Below are positions 1-7,942 of a DNA stretch of 45,964 bases, in pieces. Every line of letters starts with the position of its first letter. Positions within the stretch are counted from its first letter, which is position 1. Below the pieces are notes generated by a model that saw only the letters and a program-made list of their open reading frames with translations, was not told the DNA's origin and ran no database searches. A program made the position numbers and the translations under genes. The stretch comes from Fibrobacter succinogenes (GTDB lineage: Bacteria > Fibrobacterota > Fibrobacteria > Fibrobacterales > Fibrobacteraceae): assembly GCA_902762305.1 (NCBI GenBank), contig CACWNW010000018.1, positions 1 through 45,964 on the forward strand, given 5' to 3'.

Positions 1-189
1 GATCGTGATACCACGAGCCTTTTCTTCGGGAGCGTTGTCGATTTCGTCGAAACGCTTGGCGCTGGCGAGACCGCGTGCAGCGAGAGTCGTGCAGATTGCA
101 GCGGTCAGAGTGGTCTTGCCGTGGTCAACGTGGCCGATGGTGCCGATGTTGCAGTGCGGCTTGCTTCTGTCAAAATGTTCTTTTGCCAT
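1..189 (-). CDS. tuf: Elongation factor Tu, N-terminal part (cut by window edge)
   Basis: This is the first 63 codons of EF-Tu, the GTPase that delivers aminoacyl-tRNA to the ribosome. The translation starts [20 protein letters not shown] and contains the P-loop GHVDHGKTT at about residues 19-27, both diagnostic of EF-Tu. The rest lies beyond the left edge of the window. It is the last gene of a leftward tRNA-Thr/Tyr/Thr/tuf unit, the same arrangement as the thrU-tyrU-glyT-thrT-tufB operon of E. coli, so its mRNA is probably processed from a tRNA-containing precursor that starts at the promoter near 534-562. Confidence 0.97.
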   Translation of the reverse strand, partial: MAKEHFDRSKPHCNIGTIGHVDHGKTTLTAAICTTLAARGLASAKRFDEIDNAPEEKARGITI

Positions 190-212
190 GATTCTATCTC
201 CAAATTAGTGAG

Positions 213-284
<72 letters not shown>

Positions 285-289
285 ATAAG

Positions 290-317
290 CCCTATGGTAC
301 TGTTACGTACCATAGGG
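290..317 (-). other. Perfect 11-bp hairpin between tRNA-Tyr and tRNA-Thr
   Basis: CCCTATGGTAC (290-300) and GTACCATAGGG (307-317) form a perfect 11-bp stem around a 6-nt loop. It fills the 46-nt gap between two tRNAs, where E. coli has glyT. No T tract follows on the minus strand, so it is more likely an RNA-processing or stability hairpin than a terminator. Confidence 0.6.
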
Positions 318-330
318 CCGGTTTGTTGCG

Positions 331-413
331 TGGGCCGTCGTGGTTTCGAACCACGGTAGGCGTAAGCCAACGGATTTACAGTCCGTCCCCTTTAACCACT
401 CGGGCAACGACCC
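331..413 (-). tRNA. tRNA-Tyr (anticodon GTA)
   Basis: An 83-nt class II tRNA on the minus strand with a long variable arm. The acceptor arm is GGGTCGT paired with ACGGCCC, with A as discriminator. The anticodon loop CTGTAAA sits in an ACGGA/TCCGT stem and gives GTA. It is the middle tRNA of the tuf operon and matches tyrU in the E. coli order. Confidence 0.96.
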
Positions 414-422
414 ATTTTGTCA

Positions 423-495
423 AGCCAAAGATAGGAATCGAACCTACGACCGGCTGATTACAAATCAGCTGCTCTACCAGCTGAGCTACTTTGGC
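423..495 (-). tRNA. tRNA-Thr (anticodon TGT)
   Basis: A 73-nt cloverleaf on the minus strand. The acceptor arm is GCCAAAG paired with CTTTGGC, and the anticodon stem-loop is GCTGA-TTTGTAA-TCAGC, giving TGT. It is the promoter-proximal tRNA of the tuf operon, equivalent to thrU. A small 7-bp hairpin (CTTATAC...GTATAAG, 502-523) lies between it and the promoter. Confidence 0.95.
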
Positions 496-533
496 ATGCT
501 TCTTATACCCGCTAAAGTATAAGAGTGTGCCAA

Positions 534-562
534 ATTTAATAAGATTCATGCCGTTTTGTCAA
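534..562 (-). promoter_or_regulatory. Promoter of the tRNA-tuf operon
   Basis: On the minus strand a perfect -35 box TTGACA (562-557) is followed after 17 nt by TTAAAT (539-534), about 40 nt upstream of the first tRNA. It is the only near-consensus -35/-10 pair seen in the window, as expected for a strong tRNA/EF-Tu promoter. Confidence 0.75.
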
Positions 563-678
563 TGAAAATCAAGCATTTATATAAAAAAATTTCGTTTTTT
601 TACGTTATGGACCAAAAAAGACGTAAACAAAATGGGTTAAGAGTGTGAATAGATTGTTGATATCAAAAACGGGGTACG

Positions 679-704
679 AAAAAACCGTCCGAGGGAACGG
701 ACGG
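679..704 (-). terminator. Terminator-like hairpin outside the IS200 left end
   Basis: CCGTCCG (685-691), a 6-nt loop and CGGACGG (698-704) form a perfect 7-bp stem that is followed by TTTTTT on the minus strand. No minus-strand gene ends here. The nearest is the surface protein ending at 1447, on the far side of the IS200 element, so this could be its original terminator displaced by the insertion. Confidence 0.6.
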
Positions 705-785
705 CTTTCTGTATGAAGAAAACCACCAGCTAGGCTGGTGGTTCTAAAGAGCCTTCTGGCGTTACGTCTTTGAGATAAAAGAAAA

Positions 786-840
786 CTCTTGGTTAGATTT
801 GAAATGCGGACTGACAACCTGCAAAACAAATAACCAAGAG
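786..840 (+). promoter_or_regulatory. Inverted repeat sequestering the tnpA ribosome-binding site
   Basis: CTCTTGGTTA (786-795) is the exact reverse complement of TAACCAAGAG (831-840), which contains the AAGAG ribosome-binding site just before the tnpA ATG at 847. In mRNA the 10-bp stem would hide the RBS. IS200 elements are known to repress transposase translation with a leader hairpin of this sort. Confidence 0.65.
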
Positions 841-846
841 ATACAA

Positions 847-1293
847 ATGCAAAATAGCAATAATCACAACACATTGGCTCACACAACGTGGAACTGCAAA
901 TATCATGTGGTGTTTGCACCCAAATATCGTAGAAAGGTCTTTTTTGGGGAGAAAAAGGCTGAAATAGGGAAAATCCTGCGTACGCTCTGCGAGTGGAAGG
1001 GGGTAAACATCGTCGAGGCGGAGTGCTGTCCCGACCATGTTCACATGCTTCTCGAAATACCGCCCAAAGTGAGCGTGTCGAGTTTTATCGGCTATTTAAA
1101 AGGGAAGAGTAGCCTGATGTTGTACGAAAAGTTTCCCGCTCTGCAGTTCAAATACAAAGGTAGGGAGTTTTGGTGTCGAGGGTATTTTGTCGACACGACA
1201 GGCAAAAATACGGCGAAGATTGCTGCGTATATCCAAAATCAACTGAAGGAGGACAAGTACGGAGATCAACTGACCATGTTCGGGAAGATGTAG
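847..1293 (+). CDS. tnpA: IS200 transposase TnpA (Y1 HUH)
   Basis: This 148-residue protein is a single-strand DNA transposase of the IS200/IS605 family. The HUH motif is seen as DHVHMLLE with His64 and His66, the N-terminal NCKYHVVFAPKYRRKVF block is typical of the family, and Tyr128 in the C-terminal helix (IAAYIQNQ) is the expected nucleophile. The length matches usual IS200 TnpA (about 150 residues), so the gene looks intact. I chose ATG 847 over a possible in-frame TTG at 799, because the TTG lies inside the leader hairpin and would add 16 residues not typical of the family. Translation is probably kept low by the inverted repeat at 786-840. No tnpB is present. Confidence 0.95.
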   Translation: MQNSNNHNTLAHTTWNCKYHVVFAPKYRRKVFFGEKKAEIGKILRTLCEWKGVNIVEAECCPDHVHMLLEIPPKVSVSSFIGYLKGKSSLMLYEKFPALQFKYKGREFWCRGYFVDTTGKNTAKIAAYIQNQLKEDKYGDQLTMFGKM

Positions 1294-1446
1294 CGGCCCG
1301 TTTACGGGCGAGCCGGTAGGGCAATACGCAGGTGCCAGTCTGTGCAACGCGACGTGACGCGTGGCTAGTATCCTAGGGCTACGCCCGCATATGAAGAACC
1401 ACCGGCTATGCCGGTGGGTCTCTTTTTCAAAAATCGGGCTGCGGAA

Positions 1447-4400
1447 CTACTTCACGTTCACGCGAAGGGTGCCGCTCCCCACCCGGACGAGGTACATCCC
1501 GGCGTTCGGGACCGGCAGGGAGAAGTTCGCCTCCCCCACCCAGCCGGAACGCAGCACGCGGCCCTGCATGTCGAGGAGGGCATAGACAGCCCCCTCTTGG
1601 GCTCCGGAGACCTGGACCGTACGCCCGAGGGCGGCGACACGGAACGCGGGGGCCACAGCGACCTGCGGCAGGGCATCCTTGCCCTTGCTGGAACTAGACT
1701 TCGCGCTGGAGCTGGACTTTGCAGAGCTGCTGGACTTCGCCGAGCTGGAAGAAGACTTCGCGGAACTGCTAGACTTGGCAGAGCTAGACGAGGACTTCGC
1801 AGAAGAACTGCTCTTGGCGCTCGAGCTGGAGCTTTCCGGATTGATCGGCGCAAAGTTCGCGGTGACCGTCGTATCCTGGGTCATCTTGACGCGGAGCGTT
1901 TCGCCATAGAGGCGCACGTCGTCTTGCCAGTTGCTCAGCTTGTAACCGTTATCCGGGACAGCCCTGAGCGTGACTTCCGTGCCGTACGCGTATATGCCGG
2001 TTTCGTTCAGGCCCGTCACTACGCCCCAGTTCTTGTTGTTCACCTTGACCGTGAGCTTGTATTCCTTCGCTTCCCACTTGGCATAGAATATCTTGTCGCC
2101 AGCGTCCTTCGGCGTAATGAAGGCGATAGAATCCCCCTGGAATGCCGCAGAAGTGTACCAGCCATGGAAAGAATAGCCCTCACGCGTGGGAACAGGCAGC
2201 ATAAGGCCTTCGCCGTACGTGTAGGTCGTCGTCGCATTCTCGAGCACGCCGCCATTGGCGTTGAGCACGAGAGCAAACACATCCTTCGTCACGAGAATCG
2301 GGTATTCGTCGCCCTGCGTCCAAACAGTGCCGGTAACGCCGTTTTCGATAGCAACGCCTTCCCCATCCTTCTGCACGTAGTCATGGAGCGCATCGGCGAC
2401 CGTACCGTCCTTGAACGCTTCACTGAGAGCGGCATGCCCGAACTTGCTTTCGGCAAGGCCCTCGACCGTTTCGAGGTAGTAGTTGTTGTCAGAGACAATC
2501 TTCTTGCTATAGCCGCTATCCGCAAGCACATAGTCCATAGCGCCCTTTGTACTTACCTTGGACAGTTCGCCAATAGTATAGTTATTCAAGAGCTTGAAGT
2601 TGATGTGCGAATCAATACGCACCACAAGCCCAGAAACATAGCTGAAACTGCTGGGTGCTTCGCTATAAACCTTGCCTGTATTGTAGTTGTTCGCTATCAA
2701 GACCTCGGAGTCGTCGTCGCCGGACATGCTCCCGACAAGGCCTGCGGCATAAGAAGTCTTGCCACCGACGGTTCCTTCGTTGTAGCTTTGCAATAGCGTG
2801 AACGCTTTGGATGTCGTCCCGACAAGGCCTGCAGTGATACCGGAGTTATTGCTTGCGGGATCGTTCGTCACTTCTCCCCGGTTAAAGCTATTCATGATGC
2901 TCGTTACACCCTGGGCAATGCCGAGCAGCCCCGCCGTTTCGGAGTAACCGCCCAGGACCTTTGCCATGTTGTAACTGTTCGAGATACTCGTCGTCCCGTA
3001 CGCCATGGCAGCAAGGCCGCCCGTATTGGAGTAAGCATGGACAAGGCCCTCGCTATGGGAATCGGTAATGGAGAGCGTACCACTGGAGTATGCAACTAGG
3101 CCGCCGGCCGACTGTGAACGGGAGTGGAGAGTTCCCTTGAAATGGCAATTTTCCATCACGAGTTCCGAGGCTTCCGACGCACCGGTCTTTCCCTTGACCT
3201 CTAGGACAAATCCAGCGACATTCCCCTTGTCGGAAGCAAAGAAGGCGTCTTCGATAACAAGATTCTTTATGGCGACAGGGAGAGTGACATCATGTTCCCA
3301 GTCGTATTTCCCGAGCGTGATTTTATTGAACAAGGCCATGCCACCTTTTTTCACATCGGCATAGAGTCCCGATATCTTGTGGCCCTGGCCGTCGAAGGTT
3401 CCTCCGAAATTCGGTATCATCTCCCAAGGCAGGAACGATGCCACGTTCGCACTGTCGAGCGAGCCGTCTTCGTTCAGCACATGTTCGTTCACCACGATAT
3501 CCTTGGTGAGCTTGCCGCAAACATACTGCTGCGCCGAATTATAGTACATCCTGTGCGTCCCGCTCACGTATGCCGCATACCCGTAGAGTTCCGCGACATC
3601 CGTAATGACATAGCACTGGTCCGCCGAATCGAGAGCAGGCATCTTGAGCTTGAGCCAAGCCGCATAATACGTCTTGTCGCCGGTATCCGTCGCTGTAATC
3701 GCCGTAACAGGCTTACCCGAAAGTTCCGCATTATCGTACCAGCCGGCAAAGACGTTCGTATCGAGCGAGAGCTTGGTCGGCAAGGTCACACCCACGCCTT
3801 CCGTATAGAGCGTCACGTTTCCGGAATCAATCGTGCCGCCATTCGTGTTGAGCGTCACCTTGAACGTCCTCTGGAGCTTTGCCCAGAATTCCTTGTCGCC
3901 CGTAGCGGTCGAGTCAATCTGCGTTACTACTTTACCATCGTACTGGGCATTGTCGTACCAACCCATGAAGGTCGTATTTTCTTTCACGACCGAGGGGAGA
4001 ATCTTCTTGAAGCCCGCTATATAGTTATCAAAATAGCTTGCCGTATCGCCTTCGAAGGTATGGAACGTGACAGCGTACCTCTGGGCAAGGGAATTCTTGA
4101 GTTCGCCCGAGAAGTTCGGGTAGGCGTCCGTACCCACGGTTTGGCCCCATACAGAGCCGTTTTCGCCATCGCGTAGCATGGCAGCGACAGGGCCGTTCTT
4201 GAACTGATCTGCGGTCGCGGAGAGGCCTGCAGGTTCCTTGTTCCCCTGCGTATTCAGGTAGTAGCAGTTGTCAAACTGGTAAATGACCGAAGAAAGCGAG
4301 GTGCCAAAAAGGGCCCTGCTATCACGAGCCATCTTCGACTTGTCCTTCCATACGTTGTAACAGTTCTTGACCGTGACAGTGGGGAAAGCCATGAAGTGAG

Positions 4401-6483
4401 CGATGATGCCTGCTGTATAGAAATTCGACCCAAGCGCAAGACCAAGGTTGTAGACATTCTCCATATCCAGGAAGCCCTTGTAACCGACACTGCCCACAAT
4501 GCCCGCGATGCCCTGGGCGCTAGAATACGTCTCAACCGTCGATTCGTTGTACACTCCGGAAATCTTGACATAGGAAGCCGGCTGGGCATCGCTGTTCCCG
4601 AGCTGGGCATTGGCGGTCTGGCCGACGATAGCCCCCATGTAGTTTGCCTTGGCCTTGAAATAGGAATCCACCAGGCCGAAATTCTTCAGCACGGCATACT
4701 TCAGCGGGTAACCGGCGACGCTCCCGAAGAGGCCGAAATTGTTGCGGCTGGTAGAATCGTCATAGTAGAGGCCCGAAATGGTGTGGCCCATTCCGTCGAA
4801 TTCGCCATAGAAGCTATCTATCGGGACCCACGGGACAAAGCGGCCAGCCCTGTCAGTGTTGAGCATGCCGTTTTTATCCAGCACGCCCTGGTTCACCACG
4901 ATATCCTTTTCAAGCACCGCACAGGCATATTCTTCCTTCACAAAGCCGTCGGCACCGTTCACGATGGCGGCAAAGCCGTAAAGTTCGGCAGCATTACTGA
5001 TGACATAGCAGGTGTCCTTGTTTATGGGCGGAGTCTGCAGTTTGTACCACTTCGCATAGAAGGTCTTGTCGCCGGAATCTTCTTTGCCAATTGCAACAAC
5101 CCTGTCACCGCTGAGGTCTTCGTTGGCATACCACCCGACAAAGACATAGCCCCTGCGGGAAACCTTCTTCGGGAGCACCACACCTACGCTATGCGTATAT
5201 TGTTCCACAAGGCCCGAATCGATTGTACCGCTATTCGTAACGAATGTCACCTTGTACTTCTTTTCGTACCTGCCCCAGTAACTGACATCTGCCGTCAGCG
5301 TCGCAGGCGTGTGGACAACCGTGTCTCCCGTCAGGCCGCTGTTTGCATACCAGCCGAAGAATTCGTACCCGTCGACATCCACATTGGGAATCCTGTAGCT
5401 GTAGCCGACGACCATGTCCTTCGTCTTGAGCTTGGTGCTGCCATGGTAGACATTCATCTTTATCGTCTTAAAGCTAGCACCCGTCAGAGAACCACTGAAA
5501 TTCGGGAGGGGGTCGGTCCCTACCTTCTGCCCCCACTTGGTGCCATTAATCCCATCCAGGTCGTAATGGCGCATTACCTGCGTAATGATGCCGCTCTTCA
5601 GTTCCTCTTCGGTGACGGACCTGCCCGCGTGCTCGTTACGGCCCGGTTCAAGGTAGAACACGTTCTCGATGATGTTCGCGTCATCCTTCGTAAAGCCGCC
5701 AAACACGGACTTGATAGAGTTCGAATTGCCGGTACCGATAATCTCGCCCGCATTGTAGGCGTTGATTACGGCTATTCCGTTTGCAGCCTGGTAGCCAATC
5801 ACCCCGCCAATATTGTTCGGGCCGACAACGGTTCCCGTATTATACACATTGTACAACCCGATCCGAACAGTAGCGTAATTGGATGTCGTACCCACGATGC
5901 CGCCGGCGTTGTTCCTTACCGCCTCGACCCTAGAAGCGTTGAAGCAGTTTTCGATTACTACGGAAGCCATCCGCGAATAGGCGGACCCCGCGATTCCACC
6001 CGCAGAATAGCCCGCACGGAAATAGGAGCCCACGACGCCGACATTCTTGACAACCGTATTCACGTACTGGTTTTCAGCTGTATGGAGGCTCTTGAAAAAG
6101 CCCGCATCGGTCCCCGTCTCGCTGGAGAAATAGAGGCCCGAGACCGTATGGTTCTGGCCGTCAAACGTACCGTAGAAGGGCCCTATCGGCGTCCATTTTG
6201 CAAAATTCGCCGTATCCGCCGCGTTGAGCGAGCCATCGGACTTGAGCACGTTCTGGTTGATTACGATGTCCTTCGTGAGCTTGCCGCAGGCAGTAGCATC
6301 GTACGGGAAGTTGATATCGCCGTTCACGATGGCGGCAAAGCCGTAGAGTTCGGCCGCATTTGAAATCTGGTAACAGCCGTTCTTATACTCCGGCTGTTCG
6401 GGGGTGATGGTCGTCGCGGCCGTCGCAATCGCACAAGAAAGCGCAACCGACGCACAAAAGAGGAATCCTTTGCTTTTAAGCAT
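1447..6483 (-). CDS. Large secreted surface protein with GLUG and InlB-type repeats, polyserine linker and C-terminal sorting domain
   Basis: A 1678-residue modular protein. After a signal peptide (MLKSKGFLFC.., cut near residue 23) there are three copies of a module that opens CY-ISNAAELYGFAA-VNG, continues KDIV-N--VL, and runs into FDGQ-H--SGLY followed by GLUG-type repeats (VKNVGVV..GGIAG). The modules are separated by about five InlB/Listeria-Bacteroides beta-grasp repeats (GGTIDS..FAGWYDN..DKTYYAAW) plus one divergent copy (GYKLSNWQDD). A Ser/Ala/Lys linker rich in SSSSAK follows, then a C-terminal beta domain (LLDMQGRVLRSG..GMYLVRV) resembling type IX secretion sorting domains. I infer a cell-surface adhesin or binding protein; no enzyme motif is visible. 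ATG 6483 is preferred because AGGAG lies just upstream (6490s). The IS200 element begins about 20 bases past its stop. Confidence 0.9.
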   Translation of the reverse strand: MLKSKGFLFCASVALSCAIATAATTITPEQPEYKNGCYQISNAAELYGFAAIVNGDINFPYDATACGKLTKDIVINQNVLKSDGSLNAADTANFAKWTPIGPFYGTFDGQNHTVSGLYFSSETGTDAGFFKSLHTAENQYVNTVVKNVGVVGSYFRAGYSAGGIAGSAYSRMASVVIENCFNASRVEAVRNNAGGIVGTTSNYATVRIGLYNVYNTGTVVGPNNIGGVIGYQAANGIAVINAYNAGEIIGTGNSNSIKSVFGGFTKDDANIIENVFYLEPGRNEHAGRSVTEEELKSGIITQVMRHYDLDGINGTKWGQKVGTDPLPNFSGSLTGASFKTIKMNVYHGSTKLKTKDMVVGYSYRIPNVDVDGYEFFGWYANSGLTGDTVVHTPATLTADVSYWGRYEKKYKVTFVTNSGTIDSGLVEQYTHSVGVVLPKKVSRRGYVFVGWYANEDLSGDRVVAIGKEDSGDKTFYAKWYKLQTPPINKDTCYVISNAAELYGFAAIVNGADGFVKEEYACAVLEKDIVVNQGVLDKNGMLNTDRAGRFVPWVPIDSFYGEFDGMGHTISGLYYDDSTSRNNFGLFGSVAGYPLKYAVLKNFGLVDSYFKAKANYMGAIVGQTANAQLGNSDAQPASYVKISGVYNESTVETYSSAQGIAGIVGSVGYKGFLDMENVYNLGLALGSNFYTAGIIAHFMAFPTVTVKNCYNVWKDKSKMARDSRALFGTSLSSVIYQFDNCYYLNTQGNKEPAGLSATADQFKNGPVAAMLRDGENGSVWGQTVGTDAYPNFSGELKNSLAQRYAVTFHTFEGDTASYFDNYIAGFKKILPSVVKENTTFMGWYDNAQYDGKVVTQIDSTATGDKEFWAKLQRTFKVTLNTNGGTIDSGNVTLYTEGVGVTLPTKLSLDTNVFAGWYDNAELSGKPVTAITATDTGDKTYYAAWLKLKMPALDSADQCYVITDVAELYGYAAYVSGTHRMYYNSAQQYVCGKLTKDIVVNEHVLNEDGSLDSANVASFLPWEMIPNFGGTFDGQGHKISGLYADVKKGGMALFNKITLGKYDWEHDVTLPVAIKNLVIEDAFFASDKGNVAGFVLEVKGKTGASEASELVMENCHFKGTLHSRSQSAGGLVAYSSGTLSITDSHSEGLVHAYSNTGGLAAMAYGTTSISNSYNMAKVLGGYSETAGLLGIAQGVTSIMNSFNRGEVTNDPASNNSGITAGLVGTTSKAFTLLQSYNEGTVGGKTSYAAGLVGSMSGDDDSEVLIANNYNTGKVYSEAPSSFSYVSGLVVRIDSHINFKLLNNYTIGELSKVSTKGAMDYVLADSGYSKKIVSDNNYYLETVEGLAESKFGHAALSEAFKDGTVADALHDYVQKDGEGVAIENGVTGTVWTQGDEYPILVTKDVFALVLNANGGVLENATTTYTYGEGLMLPVPTREGYSFHGWYTSAAFQGDSIAFITPKDAGDKIFYAKWEAKEYKLTVKVNNKNWGVVTGLNETGIYAYGTEVTLRAVPDNGYKLSNWQDDVRLYGETLRVKMTQDTTVTANFAPINPESSSSSAKSSSSAKSSSSSAKSSSSAKSSSSSAKSSSSAKSSSSAKSSSSKGKDALPQVAVAPAFRVAALGRTVQVSGAQEGAVYALLDMQGRVLRSGWVGEANFSLPVPNAGMYLVRVGSGTLRVNVK

Positions 6484-6524
6484 CTTTGTTACTCCTGATA
6501 ACTGACACATATATATAATAATAC

Positions 6525-6547
6525 AAACTGCTTATTTATTGCAGTTT
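6525..6547. promoter_or_regulatory. Inverted repeat in the divergent promoter region
   Basis: AAACTGC (6525-6531) and GCAGTTT (6541-6547) form a perfect 7-bp inverted repeat with a 9-nt AT-rich spacer. It lies about 40 bp upstream of the large surface-protein start and next to its probable AT-rich -10 region (TATTAT/TATATA, 6505-6524), so it is placed like an operator. No cognate regulator is identifiable. Confidence 0.4.
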
Positions 6548-6693
6548 TGTGAAGACGTCCCCGCCAATTCGCGTTGTAAAACATTGCAATACAAATTTGG
6601 ACAAAAAACGGAAATTTCAGGCAATCCGGCAGCGAGAACAGGCAAATGCGCACAGACGAACCCATAAATATATCGTTACTTCCTACTCATTTG

Positions 6694-6699
6694 TATATT
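6694..6699 (+). promoter_or_regulatory. -10 box TATATT, six bases before the thioesterase ATG
   Basis: TATATT is followed by TGTGGC and then ATG 6706, with no Shine-Dalgarno sequence. A start site about seven bases after the box would be the A of the ATG, predicting a leaderless mRNA. Confidence 0.55.
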
Positions 6700-6705
6700 T
6701 GTGGC

Positions 6706-7122
6706 ATGGAAACAGCAAAAAAATCTTATACCGCCCGTATCGAAGTCCGCTATGCGGAAACCGACCAGATGGGTGTCGTGCACCACGCCGTTTACCCCGT
6801 GTGGTTCGAACAAGCTAGAACAGAATTTTTTAGGGTCGCAGGCGCAAGCTACGCCCAGATGGAAGCCGAAGGGTTCATGAGCCCGGTGCTCGAACTCAAC
6901 GTGCAGTACAAGAACCCGACGCATTACGGTGAATTTGTCGATGTCGAGACGACCATCGAGAGGGTCGGCAGCGTGCGCTTCAAGTTCAACTACAAGGTCT
7001 ACGTAGAAGGCAAGCTCTGCACCACGGGTTACACCATCCACTGCATGCTCAAGGACGGCAGGCCCACCAGGGAACTCCCCAGCGGATTTAACAAAATAGC
7101 ATTCGTAAACGAAAAGGCCTAG
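6706..7122 (+). CDS. Acyl-CoA thioesterase, YbgC/FadM-like (hotdog fold)
   Basis: A 138-residue hotdog thioesterase predicted to hydrolyse acyl-CoA thioesters in the cytoplasm. The signature YAETDQMGVVHHAVYPVWFE (residues 16-35) is the 4HBT/YbgC active-site block, with Asp20 as the expected catalytic acid, and the length is typical. ATG 6706 was chosen over upstream ATG 6646 because the protein then aligns from its first residues and because TATATT lies exactly six bases upstream. It heads a three-gene run with the zinc-finger membrane protein (4-nt gap) and rarA. YbgC in proteobacteria is tied to the Tol-Pal cluster; that link is absent here, so the physiological substrate is open. Confidence 0.9.
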   Translation: METAKKSYTARIEVRYAETDQMGVVHHAVYPVWFEQARTEFFRVAGASYAQMEAEGFMSPVLELNVQYKNPTHYGEFVDVETTIERVGSVRFKFNYKVYVEGKLCTTGYTIHCMLKDGRPTRELPSGFNKIAFVNEKA

Positions 7123-7126
7123 ACCT

Positions 7127-7939
7127 ATGGAAGAACAAGAAGAAACCGTCCAGATCTACGTCGCGTCTTTAGACAAGACCGTAACCTTCCCTGTCCGGAG
7201 CTCCGAGCCCTGCAAGCGCTGCAAGGGCACCGGCCTAAAGAGCAAGAAGCCCTGCCCGCATTGTTGCGGTTCGGGAAGCGTCAAGATGCTCGACTGCATC
7301 CGCTGCAACGGCACAAAGCAGATTGAGAACGGCGTCAAGTGCAACGTCTGCAAAGGCAAGGGTATCCTTTCCGAAGCCTTGACCAATGAGTTCCTCGAGG
7401 CCCGCCAGTTCTGCGAGAACTTCCAGAAAAAGCCGGCAAAGACAATCCTGATCGGGCTCGCATGCCTTGTGGCACTTGGCATCTGCGCCTATTTCGTTTC
7501 CGGATTCGCCTTCGTTGACATCCGGATGCTTCAGTCATGGTACGTCTACATCGGACTCATAGTAGGGTTCACCGCAGGTTTCTACATACTGACCCGCCTC
7601 AAAAAAATGCACACGGGTTCCTACCTGCCGGCATCCACCAAGTTCGCCATTTCTTCCGCTGTCGTCGCTCTCGGCATTGCAGCCATCGCCATTCCGGGCC
7701 CCGTTGCCGGGCGCTACCACTGGATGGAAAGCGAAGCGAAGGAAATCATCAGCGAAGCCCTTGCAGAAGACAACCTTTCTTGCCAGAGCGTCAAGGTATC
7801 CAGCCACGACGGCAACGACTATCACGGAATCGCAAAAATTTCTGATGGCGATGAAATCAAGATAATCATCCACTACAGGAAAGTCGAAGAAACGAGACGC
7901 GAAATCGGCTACTCTATCGAAGTGGAACCCGTGGAATAA
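7127..7939 (+). CDS. Membrane protein with DnaJ-type CxxCxG zinc-finger domain
   Basis: A 270-residue protein of unknown function. Residues 29-79 carry four CxxCxGxG-type motifs (CKRCKGTG, CPHCCGSG, CIRCNGTK, CNVCKGKG; Cys pairs 29/32, 43/46, 57/60, 72/75), the arrangement of the central DnaJ domain that binds two zinc ions. There is no J domain. Three hydrophobic segments follow (about 106-126, 138-156, 172-192), then a roughly 75-residue soluble tail. The finger domain is therefore anchored to the membrane. It begins 4 nt after the thioesterase stop and ends 3 nt before rarA, so the three are probably co-transcribed. The domain could act as a membrane-tethered holdase or thiol/zinc module; this is inference. 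Confidence 0.85.
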   Translation: MEEQEETVQIYVASLDKTVTFPVRSSEPCKRCKGTGLKSKKPCPHCCGSGSVKMLDCIRCNGTKQIENGVKCNVCKGKGILSEALTNEFLEARQFCENFQKKPAKTILIGLACLVALGICAYFVSGFAFVDIRMLQSWYVYIGLIVGFTAGFYILTRLKKMHTGSYLPASTKFAISSAVVALGIAAIAIPGPVAGRYHWMESEAKEIISEALAEDNLSCQSVKVSSHDGNDYHGIAKISDGDEIKIIIHYRKVEETRREIGYSIEVEPVE

Positions 7940-7942
7940 ACT

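Larger units (their letters stand above)
712..1430 (+). mobile_element. IS200-type insertion sequence (single tnpA; ends approximate)
   Basis: A roughly 0.7-kb element with one Y1 HUH transposase gene (847-1293) and subterminal imperfect palindromes at both ends: ACCACCAGC-TAG-GCTGGTGGT near 722-741 and CCACCGGC-TAT-GCCGGTGG at 1399-1417. Hairpin ends instead of terminal inverted repeats, total size and the lack of tnpB fit the IS200 group of the IS200/IS605 family. Both end hairpins have the same core (ACCACCxGC-TAx-GCxGGTGG), as expected for sites recognised by TnpA. The exact cleavage sites cannot be fixed from one copy, so the limits are estimates. Confidence 0.88.

Noticed and set aside
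799-846. Upstream TTG start for the IS200 transposase
   Set aside because: It lies inside the leader inverted repeat and would add residues not seen in the family; the ATG at 847 has the AAGAG RBS.
605-1044. Minus-strand open frames around the IS200 left end
   Set aside because: They overlap tnpA and the terminator hairpin in antisense and have no RBS or recognisable motif.
1679-1909. Short open frames rich in Leu/Glu/Asp antisense to polyserine linkers (also at 11481-11723 and 14114-14518)
   Set aside because: They are simply the reverse reading of Ser-codon repeats in the linkers of the surface proteins.
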